Shown: positions 7,815-15,450, numbered from the stretch's first letter. The stretch: DNA of 64,000 nucleotides from Lacisediminihabitans sp040549465 (GCF_040549465.1 NZ_JBEPTL010000006.1:62001-126000), one strand, 5' to 3'. Notes: generated by a model from the letters alone, not told the origin. Translations and numbers: made by a program.

Positions 7815-9022
7815 GCGGCCTCGACTTCTCAGACCTCGTGATGAAACACAATGTCACTCGCGAGGACTGGATAGCGGCTGTCGAAGCAGTGCGAAGCGAA
7901 TCCAACGCGGAACCTCTTGACGAGATACTGGCCAAGATCGAGCAGATGTTCCTCGTGGCGGACGATATCGCCCTCGATCACCTTGAGGACATGCTCTCCG
8001 ACGAGGACATAGCCGCTCTCGACCCGCCCAGCTTCATAGTCGATAGGTGGTTCCCGAGAGGGTTCTACTCCTGCGTGTACGGAGCGCCCGGGGTCATGAA
8101 GACCTTCAACCTCCTAGACGTGTCCCGACGGGTACGGGCAGGAGGCTCCTGGCACAGCAACTCCGTAGAGCAGGGCAGCACTCTCTTCTATCAGGGCGAA
8201 GGCCTCCAACAGCTCCAGGACCGTATTGCTGCGTGGAGCGAGTTCTACCCCGGTGAGGAACTGACGGATGGGCGATCCCTAGCGCGGTTCGTGGACATGA
8301 CGACCCCGACGGGCGTGGCTGCGGTAATCCGCACGGTGCTCGGCTTTCAGCAGCAGACCGGGCAACGCGTAGTGATGGTGCTGTTCGACCCCGCAGTGGA
8401 GTTCATGACGGGCGACGAGAACGGCGACGGTATGGACCAGCTCACGCGGGGGCTGCGGTCCCTCGCGCAGTACCTCGATATCGCCGTCGTCGTCGGTCAT
8501 CACACCAACGCTGCCGAAGGCCGGTCGCGCGGTGCGGACTTTATGCGGATGAGAGCGGGGGCGCATATCCGCATGGAGGCCTTAGAGGACGGCCTCGTCG
8601 GCATAGTCCAAGAGAAGCAGAAGAACACCGAAAAGCTCGCGCTGGTGTTGGAGCCGACCCCGGTAGGCAAATCACTGGTGTTGCAGGCCCTCGAACATCA
8701 CAACGCCGTCTCTTACTCCGGGCGTAAGGCTCGCTCCGGACAGGCCCAAAAGGCGGCCATCTCTCTGGACTTTTCCGCAGCGAAGGCCGAGCAGAAGTTC
8801 ACCCGAGCGGACGAACTCCTCTCCTCGGCAATCCGCAGTACACCGGGCCTCGGTCGGGCTAAGGTCCTCGCCTCGTGCAAGTCGCAAGGGGTAGGAGCGG
8901 AGTTGTTGGAGACGGCCTTGGACCGGCTTATCGGTTCCGGAGTGGTGCGAGTGGAGAAGACCGGTGAGGCCAAAAACTCACCTCAGAAGCACTACCTAAA
9001 TGAAATGGAGTCACCAGCATGA
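7811..9022 (+). CDS. RecA-fold (RepA/AAA_25-like) replicative helicase
   Basis: A 403-residue ATPase. Walker A is GAPGVMKT at 91-98, with Met where most have Gly. The catalytic glutamate is in YQGEG near 130, Walker B is VVMVLFDP at 187-194, and a VVGHHTN segment lies at 227-233. This resembles the RepA-type hexameric helicases of plasmids and satellites. A C-terminal region (about 300-400) looks like a winged helix. It overlaps the primase upstream and the next small gene downstream by four bases each, so the three are co-translated. Confidence 0.8.
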   Translation: MSGLDFSDLVMKHNVTREDWIAAVEAVRSESNAEPLDEILAKIEQMFLVADDIALDHLEDMLSDEDIAALDPPSFIVDRWFPRGFYSCVYGAPGVMKTFNLLDVSRRVRAGGSWHSNSVEQGSTLFYQGEGLQQLQDRIAAWSEFYPGEELTDGRSLARFVDMTTPTGVAAVIRTVLGFQQQTGQRVVMVLFDPAVEFMTGDENGDGMDQLTRGLRSLAQYLDIAVVVGHHTNAAEGRSRGADFMRMRAGAHIRMEALEDGLVGIVQEKQKNTEKLALVLEPTPVGKSLVLQALEHHNAVSYSGRKARSGQAQKAAISLDFSAAKAEQKFTRADELLSSAIRSTPGLGRAKVLASCKSQGVGAELLETALDRLIGSGVVRVEKTGEAKNSPQKHYLNEMESPA

Positions 9023-9378
9023 GCTACGAACCGTTCGACTTTCACCCTTCCACCGACTCGGGCTGGCGCGTGCACTGCGCGTGGCTGTTCGACGACGAAT
9101 TCAATCAACACACCGACCCGATAGCGGGGTGGCTAGTGCAGGTCTGGGCAGGGGACGAGCGCCATCCTGCGGACTTCAACTCGCGCCGCATTGAGCCTGC
9201 GTTTATGGAGGATGGCGAGCTGATGACGATGAGCCATATCCACAAGCAGGGTCCATCCAACGCCTACTACTGGATCCTCAAGCCCGGAGAGGACGCCCCA
9301 CGCCGGACGACGCCCGGGAGCAAGTGGACTCTCATATCCGCAAAGAGCGCGAAAAATCACTCAGAAAGTAACCCGTGA
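9019..9378 (+). CDS. Small hypothetical protein coupled to helicase
   Basis: A 119-residue protein starting inside the helicase stop codon (ATGA overlap). It contains aromatic-rich segments (RVHCAWLFDDEFNQH, SNAYYWILKPGED) typical of a small beta-rich fold. No family is recognised. Its stop codon lies inside the left arm of a 14-bp perfect inverted repeat, which may end the transcript or belong to an origin. Confidence 0.6.
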   Translation: MSYEPFDFHPSTDSGWRVHCAWLFDDEFNQHTDPIAGWLVQVWAGDERHPADFNSRRIEPAFMEDGELMTMSHIHKQGPSNAYYWILKPGEDAPRRTTPGSKWTLISAKSAKNHSESNP

Positions 9379-9461
9379 CCCGCTGACCCGGGGTTACTTA
9401 GCGGGTCACGGGTCAAAGTAACCCGCTGGTATCAAACCGGGATACCCCGTTAGGGGTACCC
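9371..9461. repeat. Palindrome cluster, possible origin or terminator
   Basis: A perfect 14-bp inverted repeat (ACCCGTGACCCGCT at 9371-9384, AGCGGGTCACGGGT at 9400-9413) is followed by GGTATC/GATACC (9428-9433, 9441-9446) and a TACCCC/GGGGTA hairpin (9443-9458). AGTAACCC occurs twice in direct orientation and GGTTACTT once inverted. The cluster sits between the helicase operon and the next gene, in about 200 noncoding bases. It could be the replication origin of the element, a regulatory site, or a terminator. Confidence 0.6.
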
Positions 9462-9575
9462 AGAGGTTTGAACCTGAGGGAGACGGCAACAACCCAAATA
9501 CCTCCGACAAAAGTCGAGGGCGGACTCAACGAGTCCGCAGTAAGTGCAAGACAAATTAATGCTGAGGAGCAAGAA

Positions 9576-10004
9576 ATGACTAATACAACTATCGAGATAG
9601 CGCTCGAAGCGGAACTACTGGAGTTGGAGATGGAGAAGGCGACACAACAGGCCACCAGCTCTATTTTCCAGCACTGGCAAAAAATGCAGGCTCGCCCGAG
9701 TGCTTCGGAGTTCTTCCGACTAATCCACGAGCGCCAAGGGTCGCGGGTGGGGCGCGAGGAGCGGGACACCAACGGTCAGGAACCTATGGAGTTGATCTTC
9801 GATGCCGTGTACAGGGCCAAAGGGATCAGCAGAAGGCAGATTCTCAAGCAGTACGAGGAATCAGGAGTCGATAAGGAGGTGCTTTCGGAGGAACTTACTT
9901 CGCTGACTGCAGAGGGTTGGTTCGGCACGCAAGCAGTAAGCGAAGACGGAGTGAGCGAACTCCATTACTTCGACAACGAGGAGTTCCGGCTCCGCCAGCA
10001 GTAA
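9576..10004 (+). CDS. Hypothetical protein with winged-helix-like C-terminus
   Basis: A 142-residue protein. The ATG at 9576 is chosen because GAGGAG lies eight bases upstream; an in-frame upstream ATG at 9468 has no such site. The N-terminal third is an acidic helix (ALEAELLELEMEKATQQ). The region at residues 70-120 (FDAVYRAKGISRRQILKQYE) resembles a winged helix. It may bind the palindromes just upstream, but this is inference. A hairpin follows. Confidence 0.6.
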   Translation: MTNTTIEIALEAELLELEMEKATQQATSSIFQHWQKMQARPSASEFFRLIHERQGSRVGREERDTNGQEPMELIFDAVYRAKGISRRQILKQYEESGVDKEVLSEELTSLTAEGWFGTQAVSEDGVSELHYFDNEEFRLRQQ

Positions 10005-10024
10005 CAAACAACAAACCCTGAGTA

Positions 10025-10058
10025 GGGCAGGTGTGGACATTCCGGTCTGCACCTGCCC
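10025..10058 (+). terminator. Hairpin terminator
   Basis: Inverted repeat GGGCAGGTG / CACCTGCCC with an extended imperfect stem, located 20 bases after the preceding stop. No T tract is present. Confidence 0.6.
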
Positions 10059-10087
10059 GCTCGGGCTAACGAAAGGAATGTGCAGTT

Positions 10088-10768
10088 ATGTCAGAGAAGA
10101 AGTTCGTGAGGAAGGTGTCGCAACCTGAACGTAGAGCAGACCTGAAGGTAGACCTGCAAAGCAAGTATCTGGCCCCGGGACGGAAGTGTTCTGCAACCAG
10201 CAAAGCCACCGGCGAGCGATGCGGCAGATGGGCATCGCTCGGAATGGCAGTCTGTGTCGTCCATGGGGGTGCAACTCGCCGGGCCAAAACTGCAGCCGCT
10301 AAGCGCATTGCACAGGCCTCGGGCTACGCAGCAGACATGCTCGTGGAGTTCATGGCGGACCCGAAGATCGACGTTAAGCTTAGATCGAGCATTGCTCAGG
10401 ATCTTCTCACAAGAGCCGGAGTCAACGGCAAGCAGGAGGTCGAGGTCATGGTCGGGCAGATGCCGAAATGGGAAGCCGACTTGCAGGAGTTGTTCGTCGT
10501 CTACCCGGACGGACCTGCAACGCCGACGAAGAATGAGGTTGTCGAGGATGCGGTGATTGTTCCGGATGAGCAGGCCGCTATCGAGGCTGCGCACGATGCT
10601 TTCAGCGAGCAACTGGAGCGGCAACGGACCTTGCGCAAGAAGCAGGGATACTCGGGTGCACCTGTCGCCCCGCCCACGGTGAAGGCCCGAGCCGTGGTGC
10701 GTAACCAGCCTCCTCGGCAGACGCGGGACGTCTCGGGACCGGACATCGAGGGACCTTACGGCTCCTAA
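10088..10768 (+). CDS. Phage-type CxnCxnCxxH zinc-binding protein
   Basis: A 226-residue protein with a putative zinc site formed by C34, C45, C56 and H59 (GRKCSATS, GERCGRW, CVVHGGATR) followed by a basic helix. This arrangement recurs in small proteins of actinobacterial phages and is often found near terminase genes. The middle is helical and the C-terminus is Pro/Arg-rich. No large terminase is present in this element, so a packaging role would require a helper. The ribosome-binding site is GAAAGG. The assignment is at domain level only. Confidence 0.6.
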   Translation: MSEKKFVRKVSQPERRADLKVDLQSKYLAPGRKCSATSKATGERCGRWASLGMAVCVVHGGATRRAKTAAAKRIAQASGYAADMLVEFMADPKIDVKLRSSIAQDLLTRAGVNGKQEVEVMVGQMPKWEADLQELFVVYPDGPATPTKNEVVEDAVIVPDEQAAIEAAHDAFSEQLERQRTLRKKQGYSGAPVAPPTVKARAVVRNQPPRQTRDVSGPDIEGPYGS

Positions 10769-10880
10769 TGTGCCAGGCGCTCACAGCGAGGCCCAAATGC
10801 GGCTGTTTGCCCCCGATCTCAGGCAAGGGCCTGACCGGATGATTTCTAAGCCCTTACGCGCCGATTTCTGGGAGGTAGTA

Positions 10881-10973
10881 GTGAAGTTGCTGAGTGCTGG
10901 CGCTTACTTACTTCAGGCGGAAACGTCCGTCAACGCCTTACGCCTCAAACCGAACACAAGGAGACCACCATGA
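10881..10973 (+). CDS. Candidate 30-aa microprotein, coupled
   Basis: A GTG-initiated frame of 30 residues with a strong GGAGG site five bases upstream. Its stop overlaps the ATG of the next gene (ATGA). It starts with a short hydrophobic run (LLSAGAYLLQ) and ends basic. The frame could be extended upstream to 10770, but no ribosome-binding site supports that. It may be a leader that couples translation of the following gene and not a functional peptide. Confidence 0.45.
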   Translation: MKLLSAGAYLLQAETSVNALRLKPNTRRPP

Positions 10974-11296
10974 CCATCAACAAGATTGCCCCTCGCGCAG
11001 CACAGGCCGCCAAGCCGATCAGCCATCTCATGTCCGAGTACACCGCATGGCTGAAGGCTGAGACCGGGTACGACGTGGACCCCATGTCGGTACAGCTCTC
11101 CGGCGTGCTGCGCGGCACGTTCCAGAAGAGCGCCGGGAACCAGAAGCGCATCGCCGCTGTCGCTACCCGCAAGGCAGCCGACGAGAAGGCGCGTGCCGAG
11201 CGGAAGGCCGCAGCCCCGAAGGTCGAGAAGCCCGTCGCCAAGAAGCCGGTCGCTCGTAAGGTCGTCGCCAAGGCCACGCAGAGCGAGGTGGTCTGA
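10970..11296 (+). CDS. Small basic protein with Lys/Ala-rich tail
   Basis: A 108-residue protein. The N-terminal 60 residues look folded (ISHLMSEYTAWLKAETGYDV), and the tail from about 60 on is rich in Lys, Ala, Pro and Arg with KKPVARK-type repeats, as in histone-like DNA-binding tails. It precedes the serine recombinase, overlapping its ATG by one base. It could be a DNA-bending accessory factor for recombination, but this is inference from composition and position. Confidence 0.6.
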   Translation: MTINKIAPRAAQAAKPISHLMSEYTAWLKAETGYDVDPMSVQLSGVLRGTFQKSAGNQKRIAAVATRKAADEKARAERKAAAPKVEKPVAKKPVARKVVAKATQSEVV

Positions 11297-11949
11297 TGCA
11301 CGTTCTCGGCTATGTGCGGGTGTCCACAGAGGAGCAGGCCAACTCCGGACTGGGTGTGGAGGCTCAGGTCGCCGCGATCAACGCCGAGTGCCGGCGACGT
11401 GGGTGGTCTGTGGAGATCCTCTCCGACCTCGGTCGCTCCGGTAAGCAGGTGAACCCCGAGTTGCGTCGTGCTCTGGACCTTCTGGAGAGCGGACAGGCAG
11501 ACGGTCTCGTCGTGGCCAAGCTGGACAGGCTCGCTCGCTCTGTTCAGCACGCGAGCGCCGTCATCAACACCGCGCAGGAGCAAGGCTGGACCCTCTGCGT
11601 TATCGACGGAGCTATCGACCTCACCACCGCCAACGGTCGCGCTATGGCGCAGATGCTGTCGGTGTTCGCTGAGCTGGAACGGGAGATGATCTCCAGCCGT
11701 ACTAAGGATGCCCTCGCAGCGCGATCAGCCCGTGGACTGTATAACGGTCGCCGGTCCGCTATCCCGGCAGGAGTCCTCCGCCGAATCGTGCTGTCGAGGG
11801 CAGAAGGCTCCAGCTTCGGCCGCATCGCCGGTGAACTCACTGCGGAAGGTGTCCTTTCGCCCACGGGTCTGCCCGTCTGGCAGGAGTCCACAGTCCGCCG
11901 CGCATTCGCCACTGCCAGCGCTCCGGAGGTGCACCTTGCCGAGGTCTAG
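11296..11949 (+). CDS. Small serine recombinase (resolvase/invertase family)
   Basis: A 217-residue serine recombinase. The catalytic domain begins at VLGYVRVSTEEQ with nucleophile S10, and contains LVVAKLDRLARS near residue 70 and a long E-helix region (FAELEREMISSRTKDAL) near 117. A short C-terminal helix-turn-helix (SFGRIAGELTAEGV) follows. The length fits resolvase or invertase, not a large phage integrase. In the element it may resolve multimers or invert a segment. The 3' end overlaps the next gene by 14 bases. Confidence 0.88.
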   Translation: MHVLGYVRVSTEEQANSGLGVEAQVAAINAECRRRGWSVEILSDLGRSGKQVNPELRRALDLLESGQADGLVVAKLDRLARSVQHASAVINTAQEQGWTLCVIDGAIDLTTANGRAMAQMLSVFAELEREMISSRTKDALAARSARGLYNGRRSAIPAGVLRRIVLSRAEGSSFGRIAGELTAEGVLSPTGLPVWQESTVRRAFATASAPEVHLAEV

Positions 11950-12181
11950 GACGGAGCGAATCCTCGCTGTCGAGTTGAGAGTCGGAGACGTGTTCTTTGA
12001 GTCACCCGGCAACGCAGCCCGAGTATTCGTCCGCAATGCAACGGGTCGCGGTGTGCACCTGCGAGCTCGGTACGTGTGGACTCCGGTGACCGAGTACGCG
12101 TGGCGAATCAGCTTCAAGAACGACGATCCAGTCACTCGCGTGACTCCAATAGCCACCAACAAGCACAACAGAAAGCAGTAA
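11936..12181 (+). CDS. Small hypothetical protein with TTG start
   Basis: An 81-residue protein. The TTG at 11936 is preceded by GGAGG with seven bases of spacing, inside the end of the recombinase gene, and an upstream start is not supported. The middle (LRVGDVFFESPGNAARVFVR) suggests a small beta-barrel fold. It is followed after two bases by another small protein of similar size and apparent fold type. No family is recognised. Confidence 0.6.
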   Translation: MPRSRTERILAVELRVGDVFFESPGNAARVFVRNATGRGVHLRARYVWTPVTEYAWRISFKNDDPVTRVTPIATNKHNRKQ

Positions 12182-12183
12182 TC

Positions 12184-12438
12184 ATGACCACCTACACCGC
12201 AACGCCCGTCTCCGCCCTCACCACCGGCAACAAGGTCCGCGCCCTCGCGACGGTTGGACCTTCCGTATCGATGCCGGGAGCCGAGGAGTACCCCTGGACC
12301 GTCGCCCGCATTGACCGGGTCGACGTCCTCGGCACTTTGCAGGTCTGGGCGCACCCGTACGGCTCATCTATCTCCCGCGTCTCCCCTGCGCTCTACGGCA
12401 CCTTCTACCCCGACGCAACAGTGTTGGTGGTGACCTGA
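12184..12438 (+). CDS. Small hypothetical protein upstream of integrase
   Basis: An 84-residue protein that starts two bases after the previous stop and whose stop overlaps the integrase ATG by one base (TGATG). The sequence (VSALTTGNKVRALATVGPS and WTVARIDRVDVLGTLQVWA) looks beta-rich. It is part of a tightly packed block from 10881 to 13577. Function unknown. Confidence 0.6.
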   Translation: MTTYTATPVSALTTGNKVRALATVGPSVSMPGAEEYPWTVARIDRVDVLGTLQVWAHPYGSSISRVSPALYGTFYPDATVLVVT

Positions 12439-13577
12439 TGGCGCACGTGGCCCAAGTGGAGCGTAAATCCGGCGTCGCCTATGAAGTGCACTGGCGGCAG
12501 GGCGAGACCAAGAAGCAACGCACCTTCGCCGTCAAGCGGGAAGCCGAGCGTTTCGCCCTGAAAGTCGAGAACGAGCTAGCCGAAGGCAACACTACGGACA
12601 CCCTGGTGAAGAACACCAAGACCTTCCGTGAGATCGTTGAGGCGAGCCTGCTCGCCAGCGCGCCGGGTCTGAAGCTAAGGACGAATCTGGGTTACCGGGC
12701 GATCTACGATAAGCGGATTCTGCCGAAGTTCGGGTCTCGTCGGGCATCGACGGTCACCCGTGCAGAAGTGCAGGCGTGGGTCGTGACGCTCGCAGCCGAA
12801 GGTCTGGCCCCGGCGACTGTCCATCACCACTACGTCGCGCTCAAGAAGGTGTTCCGGCACGCCATCCACGACCGATTGCTGACCTACAACCCCTGCGACG
12901 GGGTTCGTCTGCCGAAGCCCGAGACGGCGTCCGAGTTCGCGCCGGTGTTCCTCACCGTCCCGCAGGTGGAAGCGATCGCTACCCGGCTGGACTCGCAGGA
13001 GCCTTACGGCTTGATGGTCCGCTTCGCGGCCTACACCGGCCTGAGGGCTGGGGAGTTGGCCGGGTTGCGCGTGCGGGACCTCGACCTGGCCCACGGGCAC
13101 GTAAGCGTCCGGCAGACCATGCAACGCATCAACGCGCAATGGATCGTAGGCACGCCGAAGTCGAAGCGCTCTACGCGGGACGTTCCGCTGGTGGATGCAA
13201 CGCTGATCGCAGAACTGCGCCGGTATCGGATGCTGCATCCCCGCAGCGGCGACCCTGATGCGCTGCTCTGGCCGGGGCGCAAGGTCGGGGGAGTGGCCGA
13301 GGTGGATTACAGCCGCGTGCTCGATGTGGGCAGCTTCCGCCGCAACTACTTCCGCCCTGCGCTGCGGGCGCTCGGCTTGCAGGAGATGCGAGTGCACGAC
13401 CTGAGGCACACCGCAGCGTCCCTGTGGCTGGCTGCGGGCTTCGAGCCGTACAAGGTGAGCCGCTGGCTCGGCCACGCGAGCATCACGACCACCGACACCA
13501 TCTACGCCCACCTGTACCCGAGTGACTACTCGCAGCACGTGGCGCAGTTCAGCGAGTATGTCAGCCGCACGAGCTAG
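12438..13577 (+). CDS. Tyrosine integrase of the element
   Basis: Phage-type site-specific integrase of 379 aa. An N-terminal arm-binding region (AYEVHWRQGETKKQRTF) is followed by a SAM-like core-binding domain at about 60-155. The catalytic domain has R203 (TGLRAGEL), H320 and R323 (HDLRHTAA), H346 (WLGHASI) and nucleophile Y356. All five conserved positions are present, so it should be active. It is near the tRNA-proximal end, as expected for insertion into the 3' half of tRNA-Lys with the anticodon loop as crossover region. Confidence 0.93.
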   Translation: MAHVAQVERKSGVAYEVHWRQGETKKQRTFAVKREAERFALKVENELAEGNTTDTLVKNTKTFREIVEASLLASAPGLKLRTNLGYRAIYDKRILPKFGSRRASTVTRAEVQAWVVTLAAEGLAPATVHHHYVALKKVFRHAIHDRLLTYNPCDGVRLPKPETASEFAPVFLTVPQVEAIATRLDSQEPYGLMVRFAAYTGLRAGELAGLRVRDLDLAHGHVSVRQTMQRINAQWIVGTPKSKRSTRDVPLVDATLIAELRRYRMLHPRSGDPDALLWPGRKVGGVAEVDYSRVLDVGSFRRNYFRPALRALGLQEMRVHDLRHTAASLWLAAGFEPYKVSRWLGHASITTTDTIYAHLYPSDYSQHVAQFSEYVSRTS

Positions 13578-13645
13578 CCTCACGAGGTAAGGCGGCATTC
13601 CGATAGAGTCTGGCTCATGCACAGCAGCAACTCCGGGGACGCTCG

Positions 13646-14038
13646 ATGACGTGGCCCGCTTGGTTTCCAAGCGACTGCCCGCCGGCGAGCGCTGTGCCGT
13701 CGTCGGGAACGTTCTTCAGGCTGGTGACCCACGCTCCCGTGGAGGAGTCCGACTTCTCCAGTTGGCGAGAAGAGTTTGACTCAGGATTGCGCAGACGATC
13801 GTGGTCCGATGCGAAAGAAGCGCAAGCAGCGTCATGCAGCGTATTCGCTGATCGTGAAGATATGGAAGACGTGCAAAAAGCAACTGGCGGGACAAGAGCA
13901 ATGAGGATGATCGCACACGGCGATATCACCGGCTCTGGCGCCATGGAGCACACGGCAAGTGGGCGCCACGCGAGCCATCACAGCTGGTGGCGACCTACTG
14001 GGGACGTGGCCTGGTCAGGCTTCGTGGTGCTCCCATGA
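13646..14038 (+). CDS. Unknown small protein, first gene of cargo module
   Basis: A 130-residue soluble protein. It opens with FPSDCPPASAVPSSGTFFRL and ends with a segment containing GSGAMEHTASGRHASHHSWW, rich in His and Trp. I recall similar proteins (a DCPP start, a C..C-VFRD middle, a HT..SHHTWW end) preceding DUF6575-like genes in unrelated bacteria, but could not check this. The stop overlaps the next ATG by four bases, so both products are made together. The His/Trp-rich tail could bind a ligand or metal. Located between the integrase and attR, the usual cargo position. Confidence 0.65.
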   Translation: MTWPAWFPSDCPPASAVPSSGTFFRLVTHAPVEESDFSSWREEFDSGLRRRSWSDAKEAQAASCSVFADREDMEDVQKATGGTRAMRMIAHGDITGSGAMEHTASGRHASHHSWWRPTGDVAWSGFVVLP

Positions 14039-15300
14039 ACTGGCTTCCGATGGACACTATCCTCGGTGAGCTTGAGATGGGTGAGGTGTTCGTCGACTAC
14101 GACGGACCACGCCTCTTTAGCTTGCGATCCAAAACGGACCAAGATTATTTGGCGGAGTGGGCTGCAGGACTCGAAGATTCTGACTTGTGGCTCTATGTGC
14201 CTGTCTCAAAGCTTCGGCTATCCGTCATACGTTCCGGTGGTCTGCCCGTCCGAGAAGCCTTCGCGCATCCGGAAGGATTCGAGTACCTAGTCAAGCTTCA
14301 CTTCGACCTTTCGATTGCCGACGAGGTGAGTGTCATCAGCAGATCGCAGCTGAATGACGCTTGGTTACCCGCCGACGATTTCCACCTCTCGCTCAAAGAG
14401 GCAACGCATCCTCCAGCCGTTTCTCTCGAAGAACTGGCGAGGAAGTCTTACCAAGAAGGTCGAGCGCGATTCCGCATCGAGATCGATGATCCCAACACCT
14501 TTGCTTCTGAGGCAAGGACGCGCAAGGTCGCGGCCCTACTGAATGCTGTCCAGAATGTGTTCGACAACTTTGGGCTGGTGGAACTAGATACCGAACCTCA
14601 CCAGGACGGACGCTTCACCAAGCAGGTGCAGGCACGCATGGACACAGATGTTGTCGAGCTAACCGCAGCTAGTTTCGTCATCGAGCTAGGTGCGGCAGAA
14701 CGCGAAGATTTGTTCGGAGACTCGCCCATCGCCAAAGTGAGCGAGCGACTCGTCAACTTGCTGGCAGTAGATATCGAACCCCAGGCGCTCCTAAACGAAC
14801 TGCTCGATCTCAAGCCCCGTGCGGCAAAGAGCTTCCGGGCATTTGTAAACGAACTCGACGGCCTAGCCAGCAGCGTCACGGTCGCCTCCGCTAGTTCTGC
14901 GCGAAACGTCAAAAGCCAAAGCCTGACTTACGAGCAGATCAATAACCTCAAGAGCCTATTGAAAGAGCTTCTTCCTCCTGAAGCCCGCGAGATTCGAGGG
15001 CGAATGGTTCTGTTCGCCGGTGATTTCGAGAACCGCGAGTTCGGTCTTCGTGACTTGTTCGACCAAGAGTCTTATGACGGTCGCGTCGGAGAGCGTGCCG
15101 TGTCGCAGGTCGAGCACGCCACCCTCATGAATGTCTACGACGTCGTACTTAGCGAGTACTCGACTGTCGAGAAGGCCATTAACGAGACGAAGAAACGCTA
15201 CGTACTGGACCAGCTTTCGCCAGCAACGGACGCGACGCCCGTCCCTGCAACCTTTAGCGTGCTCTCAACAGCGAGCGACATGTCTGCTCCTTGGCAGTAA
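14035..15300 (+). CDS. DUF6575-like protein, second gene of cargo module
   Basis: A 421-residue protein. The ATG at 14035 is chosen over a GTG at 13987 because it forms an ATGA overlap with the upstream stop. The N-terminal domain (about 1-110) contains GELEMGEVFVDYDGPRLFSL and WLYVPVSKLRL, which I recall as typical of DUF6575. The middle and C-terminal parts are helical, with a charged segment near 300-330. No membrane segment or nuclease/ATPase motif is visible. Codon usage looks less GC-biased than the chromosome. Function unknown; the location suggests accessory or defence cargo. Confidence 0.7.
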   Translation: MNWLPMDTILGELEMGEVFVDYDGPRLFSLRSKTDQDYLAEWAAGLEDSDLWLYVPVSKLRLSVIRSGGLPVREAFAHPEGFEYLVKLHFDLSIADEVSVISRSQLNDAWLPADDFHLSLKEATHPPAVSLEELARKSYQEGRARFRIEIDDPNTFASEARTRKVAALLNAVQNVFDNFGLVELDTEPHQDGRFTKQVQARMDTDVVELTAASFVIELGAAEREDLFGDSPIAKVSERLVNLLAVDIEPQALLNELLDLKPRAAKSFRAFVNELDGLASSVTVASASSARNVKSQSLTYEQINNLKSLLKELLPPEAREIRGRMVLFAGDFENREFGLRDLFDQESYDGRVGERAVSQVEHATLMNVYDVVLSEYSTVEKAINETKKRYVLDQLSPATDATPVPATFSVLSTASDMSAPWQ

Positions 15301-15375
15301 AGCTAGCGTTGGACGGGTTCCGGACGGGATTTCTTCCCGCCACGTGGCCCGAAGGCCCTGCATCCCAATGAATAC

Positions 15376-15419
15376 GGTGGGCCCCGTCGGGCTCGAACCG
15401 ACGACCCACGGATTAAAAG
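15376..15419. repeat. attR core inside tRNA-Lys
   Basis: Right copy of the 44-bp direct repeat, identical to 3161-3204. It forms the 3' half of the functional tRNA-Lys, so integration preserves the tRNA. Confidence 0.93.
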
Positions 15420-15450
15420 TCCGATGCTCTACCAACTGAGCTAGAGGCCC
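15378..15450 (-). tRNA. tRNA-Lys (anticodon UUU)
   Basis: A 73-nt cloverleaf on the minus strand with a seven-pair acceptor stem (GGGCCTC / GGGGCCC), D-loop AGTTGGTAGA, anticodon loop CTTTTAA and T-loop GGTTCGAGCC. The 3' half is the attachment site of the integrated element. CCA is not fully encoded. Confidence 0.95.

Larger units (their letters stand above)
3161..15419. mobile_element. 12.2 kb tRNA-Lys-integrated element (satellite-like)
   Basis: The element is bounded by a 44-bp perfect direct repeat derived from the 3' half of tRNA-Lys(UUU). The tyrosine integrase gene lies near the right end, which also retains the intact tRNA. Inside are replication genes (CHC2/TOPRIM primase, RecA-fold helicase), an excisionase-like HTH protein, a serine recombinase, a phage-type zinc protein and many small unknown genes. 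I see no capsid, portal, tail, lysis, relaxase or type IV secretion gene. This composition fits a phage satellite or a minimal integrative mobilizable element better than a full prophage. Confidence 0.9.

Noticed and set aside
9371..9461. CRISPR array
   Set aside because: Repeats are palindromic and irregularly spaced, without equal spacers or cas genes.
13987..14034. GTG at 13987 as start of the DUF6575-like gene
   Set aside because: The ATG at 14035 overlaps the upstream stop (ATGA) and gives the expected start; the extra 16 residues lie inside the upstream gene.
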